Positions 35,745 to 49,059 of a stretch of 64,000 nucleotides of DNA are shown here, piece by piece. This DNA is from Mytilus edulis. Taxonomy: Eukaryota > Mollusca > Bivalvia > Mytilida > Mytilidae. Position numbers and translations under genes: made by a program. Under the pieces are notes generated by a model. It searched no databases and was not told the DNA's origin. It saw only the letters and a list, made by a program, of their open reading frames with translations. Each line of letters starts with the position of its first letter. Within the stretch, counting starts at the first letter, position 1. The stretch spans positions 45,719,601 to 45,783,600 of the forward strand of contig NC_092356.1 in assembly GCF_963676685.1 (NCBI RefSeq), in the 5' to 3' direction.

Positions 35745-36650
35745 ACTGGGTCGATGTTACTGAAAACCCTTGCCGTATTGGACGCAACCTTTTGGAACAT
35801 TTGGTCCTCAGTGCTCTTCAACTTTGAACTTGTTTTGGCTTTCGAACTTTTTTCATCTGAGCGTCACTGGTTAGTCTTGTGTGGACAAAACCACGTCTGG
35901 TGTATTAAATTTTAAACCTGATACCTTTTGTGAGCTATTATTCGTGTGTTTCTCTGTCCTATATTTTTTTTCATTTATTTGCATTGTAGTCCGGATCCTA
36001 TCATGTAATGTTGTCATTTTAATGTCATATTTAACATTGCCATAAAAGCGGGAGGTTTGGCATGCCACAAAACCAGGTTCAACCCACAATTTGTTTTCTT
36101 AAAATGTACTGTACCAAGTCAGGCAAATGGCCATTGTTATATTATAGTTCGTTTCTCTGGGGCTACATTTTAATGTTGTGTTTCTGTTGTACGTGTCATT
36201 GTTCTCCTCTTATATTTAATGCGTTTCCCTCCATTTTAGTTTGTAACTCGGATTTGTTTTTTCTCTCAATCGATTTACGAGTTTCGAACAGCGTTATACT
36301 ACTGATGCCTTTATTTACTGAATGCTGTTGGAGTTTTTATTCCCCGGTGGTATCACCAGCCCAGTAGTCAGAACTTCTAATTATAAATTAACTCTTAACA
36401 AAACTTTACATTTTTGAAATACTAAGGCTTTTCTACATCAGGAATATATATTCCTTAAGCTATATTTTGCAAAACTTTTAGGAATTTTGGATCCTCAATG
36501 CTCTTCAACTTGGTATTTGGTCTGGCCTTTTTAACTTTTTTTATTCGTGCGTAACTGCAGATGAATCTTCTAAAGACGAAATTCACGTCTGGCGCAAATA
36601 CAAAATTTATATTCTGATATCTATGATGAGTTTATTTGAACACCTCGATT
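35745..36650 (+). repeat. Composite dispersed repeat E-B-E, uninterrupted copy
   Basis: 35745-36320 is the empty-site relative of 160-1450. It runs on into a second E module at 36320-36650, which starts GGTATCACCAGCCCAGTAGT, a widespread mussel repeat start also present at 20352. Confidence 0.75.
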
Positions 36651-37510
36651 AACACAATTCAACAGTTTTCATTACATCAAGAAACAACCTAGTAATCATA
36701 CATCAGTTACACGGATACAGGATAAAAAAATCTAACAAAATAGACTGCGGTCTAAACAAGTAGACGGGAAAAGGAAACACCAATGACAAACAAGAGGTGG
36801 ATAAATAAAAACGTTTTAAACTAGGGCTAGACTTTTTTTATTCAACATATATTTATTTATCATTAGTTTACTTAAAAGGATAATTTAAAATAATTTCACA
36901 AGGTCGCATTCAACTGCATATTATATAAAAATTATGAAGATATCATTATTCCTATCAATCAAGTAAGTTGATTCACACCAGTACCATCAAAAGAGAATGA
37001 AAAAAATAGAAAATTATTTTTGCCATTTAGTTATGCGATTAATTTTCTCTGATGAAGAAATAAATCGGTTTTTTTAATAAACTCTTTGATGTTCAAAGTT
37101 TATTTAATTTTGACATGGTGAACTTATATTAGATGCATACATTTTCATGAAAAGGTACATTAAATTATGATATCTGTCAAAATATAAACGATGATATAAT
37201 TTTCTCTCTAGCTTTAAAAAAAATGTTTGTCTAATTATCATATATTTAATAGTTAAATTTGGAACATAAGGTCGTGGGAATGTTTAGCCCACTAAATGAG
37301 GAGTATGTATAGTAAGTATAGTTATCATACTTATGGAATGTTATATTACATAATATACATAATTAGTGTCATAACCTAGGTTTATACCTGAAGAAATGAA
37401 GATTTTAACTCCTTTAAGGACTCGAGTACAATTTTGGGATATGACATTTATTGCGACTTTATAACTGGTCCTTGTCCAAATCGGGTAATTTTGGCGAAGT
37501 CCAGACACAA
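36651..37510. other. No gene seen
   Basis: AT-rich; nothing recognised. Confidence 0.5.
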
Positions 37511-37515
37511 TTTGT

Positions 37516-37715
37516 TACTGTAAATTCAGAAACTATTGCGATGTTTTTATTATTGCGAAAAATGCGACAGAGTTATAATCGCAATAATTCAAACTTGCTT
37601 TATTCATTTTTTATATGAATGAAACAGGATTTTTAACAATATCGCAAAAATTAAAATTTCATTTCAGTCTAAAATGACAAAATCGCAATAATAAATGCAC
37701 GCAATAATTTATATT
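37516..37715. mobile_element. MITE-like element with ATTGCG-rich inverted ends
   Basis: The left arm (AACTATTGCGATGTTTTTAT, then TATTGCG) is answered by an inverted right arm (CGCAATAATAAATGCACGCA, then ATAATTT). The arms of about 35 bp are imperfect. About 200 bp in all, non-coding. The frame at 37659-37871 overlaps it. Confidence 0.62.
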
Positions 37716-39020
37716 ATGCTTAAGTATTCTATTTCCATGAACATTTCTAAACATGCTGTTTAAGGGGTCATGCAAATTTTTCAACGATTCCGCCCCATCA
37801 AAAATTGACAAATCATGTATATATCTTTGACAAATTTGAAGGTTTTGAAATATAAAAGGTTTTTTACCCAAGCAATAGATAACATTAGTAGTTTTTGTCT
37901 AAGACTTTCAGAATTTTGGATCAAAGCCATCAATGTTCCTTATTTGGTCATTTAATATTTTTATTATTCGAGTGTCACTGATGAGACGTTAACGCGCTTC
38001 TGGCGTACACAATTTTCATTCTGGTACATGAATCTACGATGATTTTACTGTTTCTTTTCATTCATTCATTAGAAGTTGTGGTACTGACAGGAATCCGTGA
38101 ATGTAACCGAAAACGATCGAAGGAGGGAGAATAGGAACGTAAGATCGTAGTGATGGTATGCTTATTTTATGTTAATTATGTGCAAGAAGCAGGTAATGAC
38201 GTCATTCGTCATTCCTTTGAAAGAAAAGCCCAATGAAGTGACTGTGTCTCGGCCTGAAGTGTCCGACCTCGACATTTTGGCAAATCAATTTTTGGAATTA
38301 TATACTTGTAAAACGTCTATGTATTTATCATATATATGAAAGCTCTAGAAGGCTTGGTGACCCCTGTCTCCCTAAATCTGTGTTTATTGAAAGTATATTT
38401 TCTGCGAAAACGTATTGACATCGAGATATTGAAGTGATGAGGTCAATTAACTTAACAGTTGTCATAAAGGATGGCAGTACCCAACAATATATTGCACAGT
38501 AAAACACTCAACACTCAGAAACTGTAGAACAAACAAAAAAACAAAAAAAAACAACGAAGTGGGGTTGAAACAGTTTCATCTGCGTATTCACCAAAATCTG
38601 TGTAAATCTTATTGCCTTTTTTCGCACTTTTAATGACATACTAATATAAATATATCAAATTAACTTGATAGTTCCTAGTATCCATGTTTTCCGTTGTATT
38701 TCCTTTAAATTAAAATTATTTGCATTCTACTTATGGTGGAATATTAAATTATTTTACTCAAAGCAATTTCCTATCCCTGTTAATGTTACTTATCGTGAAG
38801 CAGATAATGCAAACAATTCGAAAAAATTTGTTATTCAATTCATCATTTAATTTTAAATTTTACATTATATGAATGATGTGTTAGTAGATTAACCTTTAGA
38901 ACTAAATCCGTCAGTTGAAATTGGGGTTGTAGTAGGTTTTACAAAAACTCATATAAATTAAAAAAATAATATATGATATTGTTACGACATTAATTTTTTT
39001 TTTATACAAGTGAGAGCTAG
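37716..39020. repeat. Family E piece (37890-38050), rest without recognised features
   Basis: E: CTTTCAGAATTTTGGATC and CGAGTGTCACTGATGAGACG. The remainder to 39020 is AT-rich and shows no gene. Confidence 0.5.
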
Positions 39021-39029
39021 TTTTAAAAC

Positions 39030-39960
39030 AAGGTTTAATCCACCATTTTCTACAGACCAAAATGTCTGTACCAATTCAGGAATATAATAGTTTTTATCCA
39101 TTCGTTTGATGTATTTGAGCTTTTAACTTTGCCATTTATTTATGGACTTTCCGTTTTGAATTTTCTTCGGTATTTTTTCAATTATTTTACTTGATTTAAC
39201 ATCTAACATATTTGAAAAGTTATGCATTAGAGGTTTGTTTTCGATATGCATATCATAACATGTAATAAAGAAAGAATGATACCAAAACTGTTTGTTTTGT
39301 TATATATGTAATGTATATTTAAATATATATCCGTATTTCAAACATACAATGCACTTTATTTACCATTATAAAAATTGTACAAGATATTTGATAAGGCATG
39401 CGATGATATGGAGATATAAGATTGATAGCTCATAGCTCGTGCTATTGATTGGCTCCCATGTTATTGTCTAAGTTATTCCGCTTTCAATTTCTACTTCTCA
39501 GCCCTCATGTTTCAAAATGCACTAAATTTATAAAAAGGACATTTTCTATGTACGGTTTCATTGATTAAGCAGTCGTCAGCGACTTTGAGATCAAAAAAGT
39601 AGATGATGTGCAAACAAAAAACCACAAATGCACATTTGTAAAATCTTTTTATCATGGTTCTGGAAAAAATAAAAATTTGATCATGTCAGTTTCCAATGTT
39701 GGAGAAAAAGAAAGTAACATACCAAAAGACTTAAAAACTGCTGTATACAACAACCTGTTTTTCTCTCTTTTTTTTTACATTTTTACCTATTATGTCTATT
39801 AAAACCAGGTTTAATCCACCATTTTCGACATTAGAAAATGTCTGTACCAAGTCAGAAATATGACAGTTGCTATTGGATTTTTTGCATCTGATTAGGGACT
39901 TTCCGTTTTGAACTATTCTCAGAGTTCAGTATTTTTGTGATTTTACTTTTTCTCACAATA
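39030..39960 (+). repeat. Two family F copies (39030-39190 and 39795-39960)
   Basis: Both carry AGGTTTAATCCACCATTTTC and a GTACCAA.TCAG.AATAT module, then GGACTTTCCGTTTTGAA. Between them nothing was recognised. Confidence 0.7.
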
Positions 39961-41960
39961 ATAAATAATGATATTTCCATCTGAGTAAGAATGACAAAAA
40001 TGCACATACATGCTCGCGGTTTTATATTTCGGTAAAATGTTACCTTTTTCGGTATAATAATATTAGATTTAATCATATATATCATCATGGTGTTTAATTT
40101 GAGGACTTTCCCTCTCATCTTATACCTTTGAGACAGTTAGGTCTTTCATAAGCGAGTTTGATTGTAAGAGATAACGCTATTGCTTTCGTTTTAGATTTTA
40201 TCTTAAAACGGATCAAGTATACTTTTTTCAAACTTTCAATTATCTTAAAGGATACGTTTGTTCTTTTTGTTAGAAATGTCATATCATTGTATTATAGTTT
40301 TCATTCTTTTCGATTTTAAAACTGATAAATATCTGTATTAGATGAACTTCAAGGATATCAGAAAAAATAGACAGAAACTGCACGCAAACGACGTTTTGAT
40401 CCAAGTTTCCAGCACTCCTTTGTATAAACACTTTCGATAGGTGGGTGTATTTGTAAAAAAATAAGATTAGAAGGTAGAAAACTCACGATACCACTTTTAA
40501 AATAAAAATGATTTGCTGAAAAGATTACAGCGTTCTTGTTTCATGACATCAAACATGAAAGTATTCACATATTGGTAATCAAAGGAAATCATTCGGCCAA
40601 AATATGGTATAACACTGTTACCAAATTTGAATAAAGGAAAACAGATGATCTAAAGTATGTAATCTATTATTATTTTTTTTTTTTGCGTGAATAGAAATTA
40701 GGAAAACATTTAATAGATTTAACATATTTTATTTTAAGTACACGATCGGAATCGTACACAGTAAAAAAACTTAGGTTCTCTTCCAACATTATACCAGTGA
40801 CGATGTGTCAGCAATAATTATCATGTCAGACAAAACAACTATAGGCTTAACATGGCCGTTCGGTTGCCTATTATTGCTAACATCCACTTCATTTGAACTT
40901 TAATTGATAGTTGTCTCGTTTGTTTATCATATCATATCTCTGTATTCATATATAGAAACTGAATTTATAAACAAATTAGTAGTGACTATCATAAGTCTTT
41001 CATCAACTCCACATTTCCAAAAACAAATATATCGATAAAACAATAGATGACAAAGTTTCGGACTTGGTACAGGATCATGAACATTGAATTCTCCCTCATT
41101 AATTCAAATATTTCAAATCTATCTAATCGGTTAAATAAGAGGCAAGTTAAAATGTAGGCTTGGTTTTCTCGCAGTGACGTTGATTCAATCCCCTTGTGCA
41201 TGATTATCATACATAATTTTGAACCAAACATCACTATGTTTGAATTCGCGTACTAGTAAAGTAAAACTGGTAAGAAGATTCGAAGCTTTTTTCGATAGAA
41301 ATAATATTCCACAACGCTAACTTATAATAAAAACAAGCATCACATAAAGCTAGCTAGGTTGCATCCCAAAGCTCAAGGATCTTCTTGAACATCCACACAA
41401 TATTTGCCAATGGGCGTAAACCAACCAACAATCAATAAATCATGAGATTCTTGAGGTATAACAGTTCCTGTTCTACCTGAATCTCTCGCCATGTTGCTCA
41501 AGAAAACAATCTGGTTTCGGATGATGCGATAAAAGATAAAGAGGGCAGGATGTTGACTCCAACAAATAGAACATATATATGTGGTTTACTAGTGTGACAC
41601 AGATATGTGCCCATACATACGCGTTTTATATTTTTGTATTCAATTTTTATATGACTATATAATTTTTGATACAACAGTTTTATTTTTAATTTTATTTTTT
41701 GCAGTAATTGAAGAAATTCCATGTGTTTATAGTTTATTGTATTATTTGTTGTACCAGTTATGTCTATATTTTATATTTATGATTTCTGATATTAATCACT
41801 AAAAAGTTGAACTTTTGCATATTTTACTGTAATTACTGTTGCCTTATAGTTAATAAAATGAACATAACGTATTTAATATCATCCGCAATTCGACCTTTAG
41901 CTGCGGAAATATCATTAAATAGAGATACATATCAAATGTCATATATTTTAGCTTTTTAAA
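39961..41960. other. No gene seen; family D end at 40820-40950
   Basis: A reduced D copy (ACATGGCCGTTCGGTTGCCT, GATAGTTGTCTCGTTTGT) lies near 40850-40930. The rest is AT-rich without recognisable coding. Confidence 0.45.
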
Positions 41961-41964
41961 ACGT

Positions 41965-42580
41965 AATTAGATATAGGAAGATGTGGTGTGAGTGCCAATG
42001 AGACACAACTCTCCATCCAAATAACAATTTAAAAAAGTAAACCATTATAGGTCAATGTACGGCCTTCAACACGGAGCCTTGGCTCACACCGAACAACAAG
42101 CTATAAAGGCCCCAAAATTACCAGTGTAAAAAAAGTAATAATACAGCTACGTATATTAATGTGAACAATGGTTTTCCCGTTTGAATGGTTTTACACTGGT
42201 AGTTTTATGTCATAAAATTTTTGAGATTGGGAAATCATATTTATATATTTATGCGACTGTTCCATGTCTGGTACCTGTGTCTGGTACCTGTAATTCGGTT
42301 GTTGTTTGGCATATTTGTTTTTCGTTAAAATTGATTGTTTTAGCGTAAATCTGGAAGTTAGTTATCTCGTTAAATTTGAATTATATTACATTTTGTCATA
42401 CTTTGTATTGCTGATTTCTTCCCGATTTTCCACACTTTGCATATTTGATGAGTTCTGGTTGTCTTACATCGAGAAGCAATCGTATGAGTTATGCTGAAGG
42501 TCGTATTGTGACATGTAACCACGTCCTTTAGTCACCGGAGGGATCTGGGTGTTTTATTGACAATCAAACCATATCTCCTT
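41965..42580. repeat. Two family D copies in opposite orientation
   Basis: 41965-42140 is reversed (ATAGGAAGATGTGGTGTGAG, GTACGGCCTTCAACACGGAG). 42170-42580 is forward (CCGTTTGAATGGTTTTACAC, GAAGGTCGTATTGTGACATG, ATTGACAATCAAACCATATC). They meet at TTTACAC-like ends, making a loose inverted pair. Confidence 0.68.
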
Positions 42581-42846
42581 ATTTTTACTATAATGACAGC
42601 TTTGGATTTCAAACAAAAAGAAACAAAAAACAGATATCAATGAAAAGATGTCATGCTTCCACTTTTTTGGTCAGGGTGTTTCTCAAAATTAAATGGATAA
42701 ATCATAAAGAATAGGTTCCAAAACAAGGACCACCAATTGAAGTTGTGCATAATGTGTTTTGAACTTTTGAAAACAAATGTCACTGCGAATGAAGCCATAG
42801 AAACCGACAATAAGATAAAAAGGGGGTATGGTGAATTACTGGATAA

Positions 42847-42960
42847 AATTGAGAATGGAAATGGGGAATATATGTCAAAGAGACAACAACCCGACCAAAG
42901 AGCAGACAACCGTCGAAGTAAACCAACAGGTCATCAATGTAGCGAGAAAAATCCCTCGAG
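42847..42960 (-). mobile_element. Retroelement end, family A, 3' border only
   Basis: About 110 bp with the shared border (ATTGAGAATGGAAATGGGGA) and the AGAGACAACAACCCGACC module, then truncated. A very short 5'-truncated copy. Confidence 0.75.
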
Positions 42961-43940
42961 AGTAAGAACTGAAAATCCCTTGAGAGTATGCATGAACTTA
43001 TAACCATTACATTTTTGTACAATGTAGATGTCCACTATAGATAGTTTTTTGGATAACTCACAATTTAGGAACTAATTTGTTGTCATGGAACCTAAAATTT
43101 CAAAATGCTATAAACTTAATGACACTTCACAGAAATGGTGTCTGGCAGGTGAAGATGTGGAATTTGGCTTTGGAATTTCCAAAATGTCTGCTGTTACCAT
43201 GAAAACAATTCAAAAATGTAAAAAAATCACCATAAACTTTAAAGTAGCATTGCCTCTCTTAAAATAGTAGGTCAAATTCATTGAAATAACATTAACGGTA
43301 CAAATTTTTCTGCACCAAATGCGCATTTCGACAATACATGTCTCTTCAGTGATGCTCGTGAAACTTAGATGGTATGTGCACTCCCATGTACCGATGTTGC
43401 ATTTGTCATTAAAATTTCGGAAGGAGTCTCTGTCACCATGGAAATCAGTAAAGTGTCAAAAATCAATAAAAAAGCTCGGAACATTTAACTTTGACATTTC
43501 TAAAATGACCACCATTGCTATGGAAACAGCAGAAATGTGGAAAATTTCAATATGCTCCAAACTTACTGAAACTTTACAAAACATATTGTCTGACATTCAA
43601 CTTCGGAATGTTCTAATTGGCTGCCGTAACAGTGCATGGCAATGGGGATGAGTTACGTCTCGACACAACATTTCGTTGGGTTTGTACATATAAATATTCT
43701 AGACTTGAACTAAAGATGTTCATTAGTTGAAATGCGTCATTTAATTATATATTTCAAGAGGTTCTGAAAGTTCTCTCAAATTCTTTCTTTGTACCATTTA
43801 AATGATGTCTTTTTGATAATTGTTTTTTTTATGGATTTTCTTTATTTTTTACACTGTACAGTCACGTGTAGTTGTATAAATTCTTGTTTTTTTTAGTCTT
43901 TTGCTATTTAGTTGTCTAATTGGCAACCATACCACATCTC
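42961..43940. repeat. Diverged repeats, no gene seen
   Basis: 43080-43240 and 43420-43600 share a loosely repeated pattern (CCAAAATGTCTGCTGTTACC against CTAAAATGACCACCATTGCT, each followed by ATGGAAACA/ATGAAAACA). At 43300-43360 is the inverse of a family E module (CATTTCGACAATACATGTCT). 43905-43940 is a family D 3' end. Frames at 43085-43651 are not supported as genes. Confidence 0.45.
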
Positions 43941-43955
43941 GTTCTTTACATTTTA

Positions 43956-44478
43956 ACCAATTTGCACTGTGTCTGAAAGAAATATATTTCTACCATTTTG
44001 CACTGTGTCTAAATTTGAAAGAAATTTATTTCTACCATTTTGCACTGTGTCTAAATTTGAAAGAATTAAATATATTTCTTTCATTTTGAACTGTGTCTAA
44101 ATTTGAAAGCAATATATTTCTACCCTTTTGTACTGTGTCAAAATATGAAAGAAATATTTTTCTACCATTTTGCACTGTGTCTAAATTTGAAAGAAAAAAT
44201 GGAAAGAAATATATTTCTACCATTTTGCACTGTGTCTAAATTTGAAAGAAATATATTTCTACCATTTGCACTTTGTCTAATTTTGAAAGAAATATATTTC
44301 TACCATTTTGCACTGTGTCTAAATTTGAAGGAAATGTATTTCTAGCATTTTGCACTGTGTCTTAATTTGCACTGTGTCTAAATTTGCACTGTGTCTAAAT
44401 TTGCATTGTACATAAATTTGAAAGAAATGTATTTCTACCATTTTGCACTGTGTCTAAATTTGAAAAAACTATATTTCT
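43956..44478. repeat. 42-bp minisatellite, about 11 units, with a nested 17-bp array
   Basis: Unit: ACCATTTTGCACTGTGTC, then TAAATTTGAAAGAAATATA, then TTTCT (42 bp). Inside, at 44352-44412, GCACTGTG recurs four times at exactly 17 bp. The unit length is a multiple of three, so long stop-free frames appear on both strands. It starts right after a family D 3' end. Confidence 0.93.
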
Positions 44479-45835
44479 ATGCTAGCTTTACATGATAAAT
44501 AACATCCCTCCAGATGTTCAGTATTATATGAACTTAGTATTGACCTATTGTATAGTCTGAAAAAATATATGAGAGTTCAACTTACCCTTTCATGAAAAAA
44601 TATCAGGCTTGTCATACAAATTGTATTATAAATAAATGTGAGAATAAAAAATAAATGGTTTGTTAGATATTTGATACTTTCAATATCAAAGTGTAAGGCA
44701 CAAAAATACTTTAGAAAGAAAAAACACAATATAACTTTTGAAAATAATGCTTTGTAATTTCAGGTTATCACATACTAATTATATTTATAACACCTGGCGC
44801 GCGAACTATTGACAACAGGTTTATTCAATATTGCTATTTTCTTCATAAACTATTTATCTTTTCAACAACGTATAATAACAAATGAATAGGTATTATATTA
44901 TGTATGATTAGGCTGAATGATATGATAATTAACAACATTTTAACCTAAATTAGTCTATTTATTTTGAAATGCAACCAAGAAAATGGGCACAAGTACCGGG
45001 TCGATGGGTGTTACTACACATATATTTTAATATGCCTGTGCCATTTGATGGCCAAATATTCGACCTTAACTTATGTATGCTGAGCTGGTATATAAAGTAA
45101 ACAAATTCTATATATCAAGTATAAATCTAACACTGTCGATAAACTTTCAATAAAAAATGCCAATATCATTCATGTTTTCAAAAATTCGCAAAAACAAAGA
45201 CAAAACAAAACAAAATTTCACTGGTACATTCCTTCAAACTTTAAGCATTCACTTCATTCTGAAAAAGGTTGTTTCTCGAAATGGTTAGGAAAGTTTAGAT
45301 CAAAATTAAAGATGTTTCTTGCAACAGAGAGGCGGAAGACATATCTATAATATTAAAATAACGAGGTCCAATTTGTCAGCCGTCATGATGTAAAAACGAC
45401 AAATCAAAGAAGTTAAAATAGGGCGTATAGGTACAGTTTTTAATTTGTTAGCCGGCATGACGTAAAACAGCAAATCAAAGAATTCATCTTTATTTATAAC
45501 TAATATAGGACAATGCTGTTGATTAAAAAATACTCCATTCCAGACCCTTTTGTTTTCCAAATAATTAATATTACCAATAATTGATAAGTTCCAGATCGAC
45601 GGGTTCAAACAGGAAGATTTTGAAAGCAGAGAAAACTGTGTATATTATAATCGGCATGACTTTATCAGTTGACAATACCAATACTAAAATAAGGCTTACG
45701 CATAGTTATATACCTTTATTCAGTCACGGACCTGCGATATCATGGGTGTGTTCTAGTATGATAAATGATATCAAACTCAGAGGACGATGACACTCTGACA
45801 ACACCAGTGCAATAAAAACACAAAATCGACTAAAT
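44479..45835. other. No gene seen
   Basis: AT-rich; a short inverted or duplicated pair (GTCAGCCGTCATGATGTAAA against GTTAGCCGGCATGACGTAAA at about 45375 and 45448) is the only structure noticed. Confidence 0.45.
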
Positions 45836-45839
45836 GACA

Positions 45840-46520
45840 AACGGTGTGATCTCAAGGGCACCAGAAGATTATGCAGATCCTGTTCAACATTTGACAACCT
45901 CAATGTTCATGGTACACATTCAGCGATGTCACATATACCTAGTATATTTAATTTAACATCCTTGCATATACTATAACGTTAATGTAAGGCAAGGTACTTT
46001 TTCACTTCGGAAAGTTATATTGGTGTGAGAATAAAATGCCACAGACGAACCTATATGTATTTACCAGCCTAATGTGGCCATAATTCTTGTAAATTAGTCT
46101 GCATTCATGAAAATACTGTATAAATGAAGTACCTCCATGATATACTATTATACTAGCAATGTAAAATTGGGTATGATTGCATGACACATATATGAACAAT
46201 GCAGTGTTTGCCTGTCTCACAAAACAATTATAGGTTACCGTAGGACAAAAAAAACTCATACCATATAGTCAGCTATGAAATAACAAATATGACAGACATG
46301 AACCAACGACAACCACTGAATTTAACGCTCATGACCTGGGACAGCGAGGCAACTCACCTTCCAAGTCATAATGTGTTCATGTAAAAAGTAAACAATCATA
46401 TGTCAAATCACGGTCTTCAACATGGAGCCTTGGTTCACAACGAACAGCAAGTTATAACGGGCCCCAAAAAGACTATATAGTGTAAAAAAATTCAAACAGG
46501 GAAACCAAGGGTCTAATATA
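45840..46520. repeat. Dispersed repeats: family C tail and two family D pieces
   Basis: C tail: GTGATCTCAAGGGCACCAGA and ATGCAGATCCTGTTCAACAT (45850-45940). D, reversed: 46190-46330 (CATATAGTCAGCTATGAAAT, ACGACAACCACTGAATTTAA) and 46380-46520 (AACATGGAGCCTTGGTTCAC). Confidence 0.68.
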
Positions 46521-47350
46521 TATTATATGGGGAAAACAGAGAAAGAGAAACGCTTATAAACCAAATGGAACATGTTTAAACGTGCACAACACTCGTTTAA
46601 ACAAAGGCAGTGGTGTTTATGTACTAGCACGTTAGAACGAACTGTATAAACAGTTGCATATATTATTTAGCTGTCGAACCTTGACTGCATGCATTCTACA
46701 TTATGTCAGTAAATGATCTTCTGAAATCAAGAACGTGTCATAATTGTCATACATTGTTACATTAACTCTAACCATGATACAAGGCGGAGTACATTGTTCA
46801 AATTATATAGGTAGTATTACCCAGTTACATCAGTGGGTGGTGAATGTCGATTTCAGCAAGGTTTCGTACATTTTTACAATGACTTAGAATTAAGACTATT
46901 CTGAAAATTTATGGCTATTGAATTATTTGAAATGACAGAAAGCAAATTGCAAAATCATTTTACAATCATGACTTTTTTAAAAGTACCTGTAATCTACCTG
47001 TAATTTCTTTCATATGTGCTTAAATTTTCAGACAGTTCTTGACTTTCTTATCGGCAAAATGAGCGATTAACAAGGGCGGATTGGGCGTACGTACCCATCT
47101 GTGAATTCACGAAGCAAATAATAAAACATATTTTTTGTCTTGCTAGTACCAAAAATTGACAGGCTCAGTCATCTTAAAAAAAAAATTTTTTTAATTTGTA
47201 CATGATAAAATGCAATGCGTGTGTGGGTTTTTTTCTTTTGTTACTTTCAGCCTTTTTGATATCCATTTTTCCTATCAAAAGAAAAACCTCATGTATTGAT
47301 CATCCATATACAATTTGCTCTGAACGTTACTATAAGTCTGTGTTATGCTA
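46521..47350. other. No gene seen
   Basis: AT-rich; nothing recognised. Confidence 0.45.
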
Positions 47351-47421
47351 GTCCAAATAATTATGACGTCTGGCAAGGCTATTTCAATGTTTTTCTGGGA
47401 CGCCTTCCTAATTATTTGGAC
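47351..47421. mobile_element. Minimal palindromic element with perfect 13-bp inverted ends
   Basis: GTCCAAATAATTA (47351-47363) and its exact inverse TAATTATTTGGAC (47409-47421) enclose 45 bp with TGACGTC near the left arm. It may be a very short MITE or a conserved hairpin. The frame at 47296-47589 runs through it and is rejected. Confidence 0.6.
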
Positions 47422-47984
47422 GTTTTATGCATTCACATAAAACAAAGAGATTGGTTTTATATGGAAATAAAGAGATGTGATGTGATTGCCAATGGAACAA
47501 CTTTTCGCCAGTCTAAGGGGTTGTCTAACTATATAATCTTATGTTTTGTTGACCCTTTAATATTAAAGAAAGAGCGAGTGCATGCTTAATTGACCATTCC
47601 AAGGATATTTTATTTGCAGACGTTCAGCACATTCAACAGATTTGAATAAATAGATATTGAGGACCAGTGTTTTAATAAATCGTCCGAAATCCTTAAATGG
47701 ATTCGGCTATTATGTGTATGTCTGAAAGGTCAAACCGGTATTATGTTGCCGCAGAAATTTCGGACGCATGAAATCTTTGAAGAGTTGTTTTAATTTTTTG
47801 TATACTATACTTACCCTTCTTAAAAGATCTTACAATAATTATACTGCGTTTTGGGAATGTTTTTATTTTTTGTATTTTGCTTTTGTTGAAGGTAAAAGGG
47901 AGACAAATAAGTCATGATATTTATTTTGTCCGTCAATGGCCTTTATTAATTCGGACCATTAATATTCTATTTCAATTCCATCTC

Positions 47985-48600
47985 CCATAACAAAACCATT
48001 ATACGTCAGATATAGGCGAGTGACTTTAACCATAAAATTTAATTTTCAATGCACCTACCTAACACACGGCTAAATTATATATCATTTGAAAGCTACACAT
48101 CTGTACTATCTGTTTTGCCCGGTCGTGAAAAAATCGTACGGTGCAATTTCCGTCAAATCAAGATTAAAGGCCAAGGACGAATAAGTGCATATTTTCTAAG
48201 ATTTCAGCCTGATTGCATAATATGACTTTAATATACTAAATTCACATATGCAAACAATTTAAACTTTTAGCAGAGAGATTAACAGTCATTATTCAAATGC
48301 ATTTTTTAATATTTAAAGCGTGTTTTTGACAGAGAGCACATGTTTCCTGAAATTCGAGTAAAAGTTAACAAAATGTGTGAAAACCCAAATTTTTCTTTCT
48401 GGTGCAAATGCTTATCAATAAAAACTAATTAAATCCCTGTAATGACTATCAAAGAAGTTTTTGACATCATAAAATTTCCTAAAATTATGCTTACTTCTAA
48501 TCAAACAGCAAATCATAACAACTCATACAGTTGCCCAAAATACCGCCATCTGCGAAAAAACAGCTTTTACGCATTTTTCCCTATTTAAACATTGTATGTG
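47985..48600 (+). repeat. Unclassified 600-bp repeat, plus copy of an inverted pair
   Basis: Shares, in order, CACACGGCTAAATTATATAT, CTGTTTTGCCCGGTCGTGAA, TCGTACGGTGCAATTT and CAGTTGCCCAAAATACCGCC with the inverse of 52120-52700. The middle is more diverged. Confidence 0.72.
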
Positions 48601-49050
48601 GTCAATATAAGATTTAATAAACAAATTCTTAAGAATCTGAAAAATTTAGAGTAAACAAATATGTGCGCGTCTTATTGCTTGAAATAAAGTGGGTGAAACT
48701 AAGAGATTGCAATCTACATTGTAACTACCAGACTGAAATAAACATATTTCGACTTTTCTAATTGTTTGATTTGTAGCTTCATTATAAATATTGATGTAGT
48801 GAAAAGACTTTTTATTTATTTAATGTGAAATAAAAATTTAGACCAAAATAAATAGAAAATAAATTGATGAAAATTGAAATTTCAAAGAATTTCAAAAACT
48901 AGTAAACACATTATAAAACTTGACTTCTTGATTGCTTAAATTGCGTTGTTCATTGTTTACGTGCATTAATTCATCAAATAAGAATAATTTTGAAGAAAAA
49001 AAATCCATTAATCCGCAACGATTCTAGTTACAACTAGACTTCCTGAATAG
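48601..49050. other. No gene seen
   Basis: AT-rich; nothing recognised before the Penelope-like fragment. Confidence 0.45.
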
Positions 49051-49059
49051 CTTGAATGA

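Noticed and set aside
43901..44345. Open frames of 62-80 codons on both strands with repeated FYHFALCLNLKE
   Set aside because: Produced by the 42-bp minisatellite, whose unit is a multiple of three; present in several frames at once.
47296..47589. 97-codon frame
   Set aside because: It runs straight through a perfect palindromic element and has no protein-like features.
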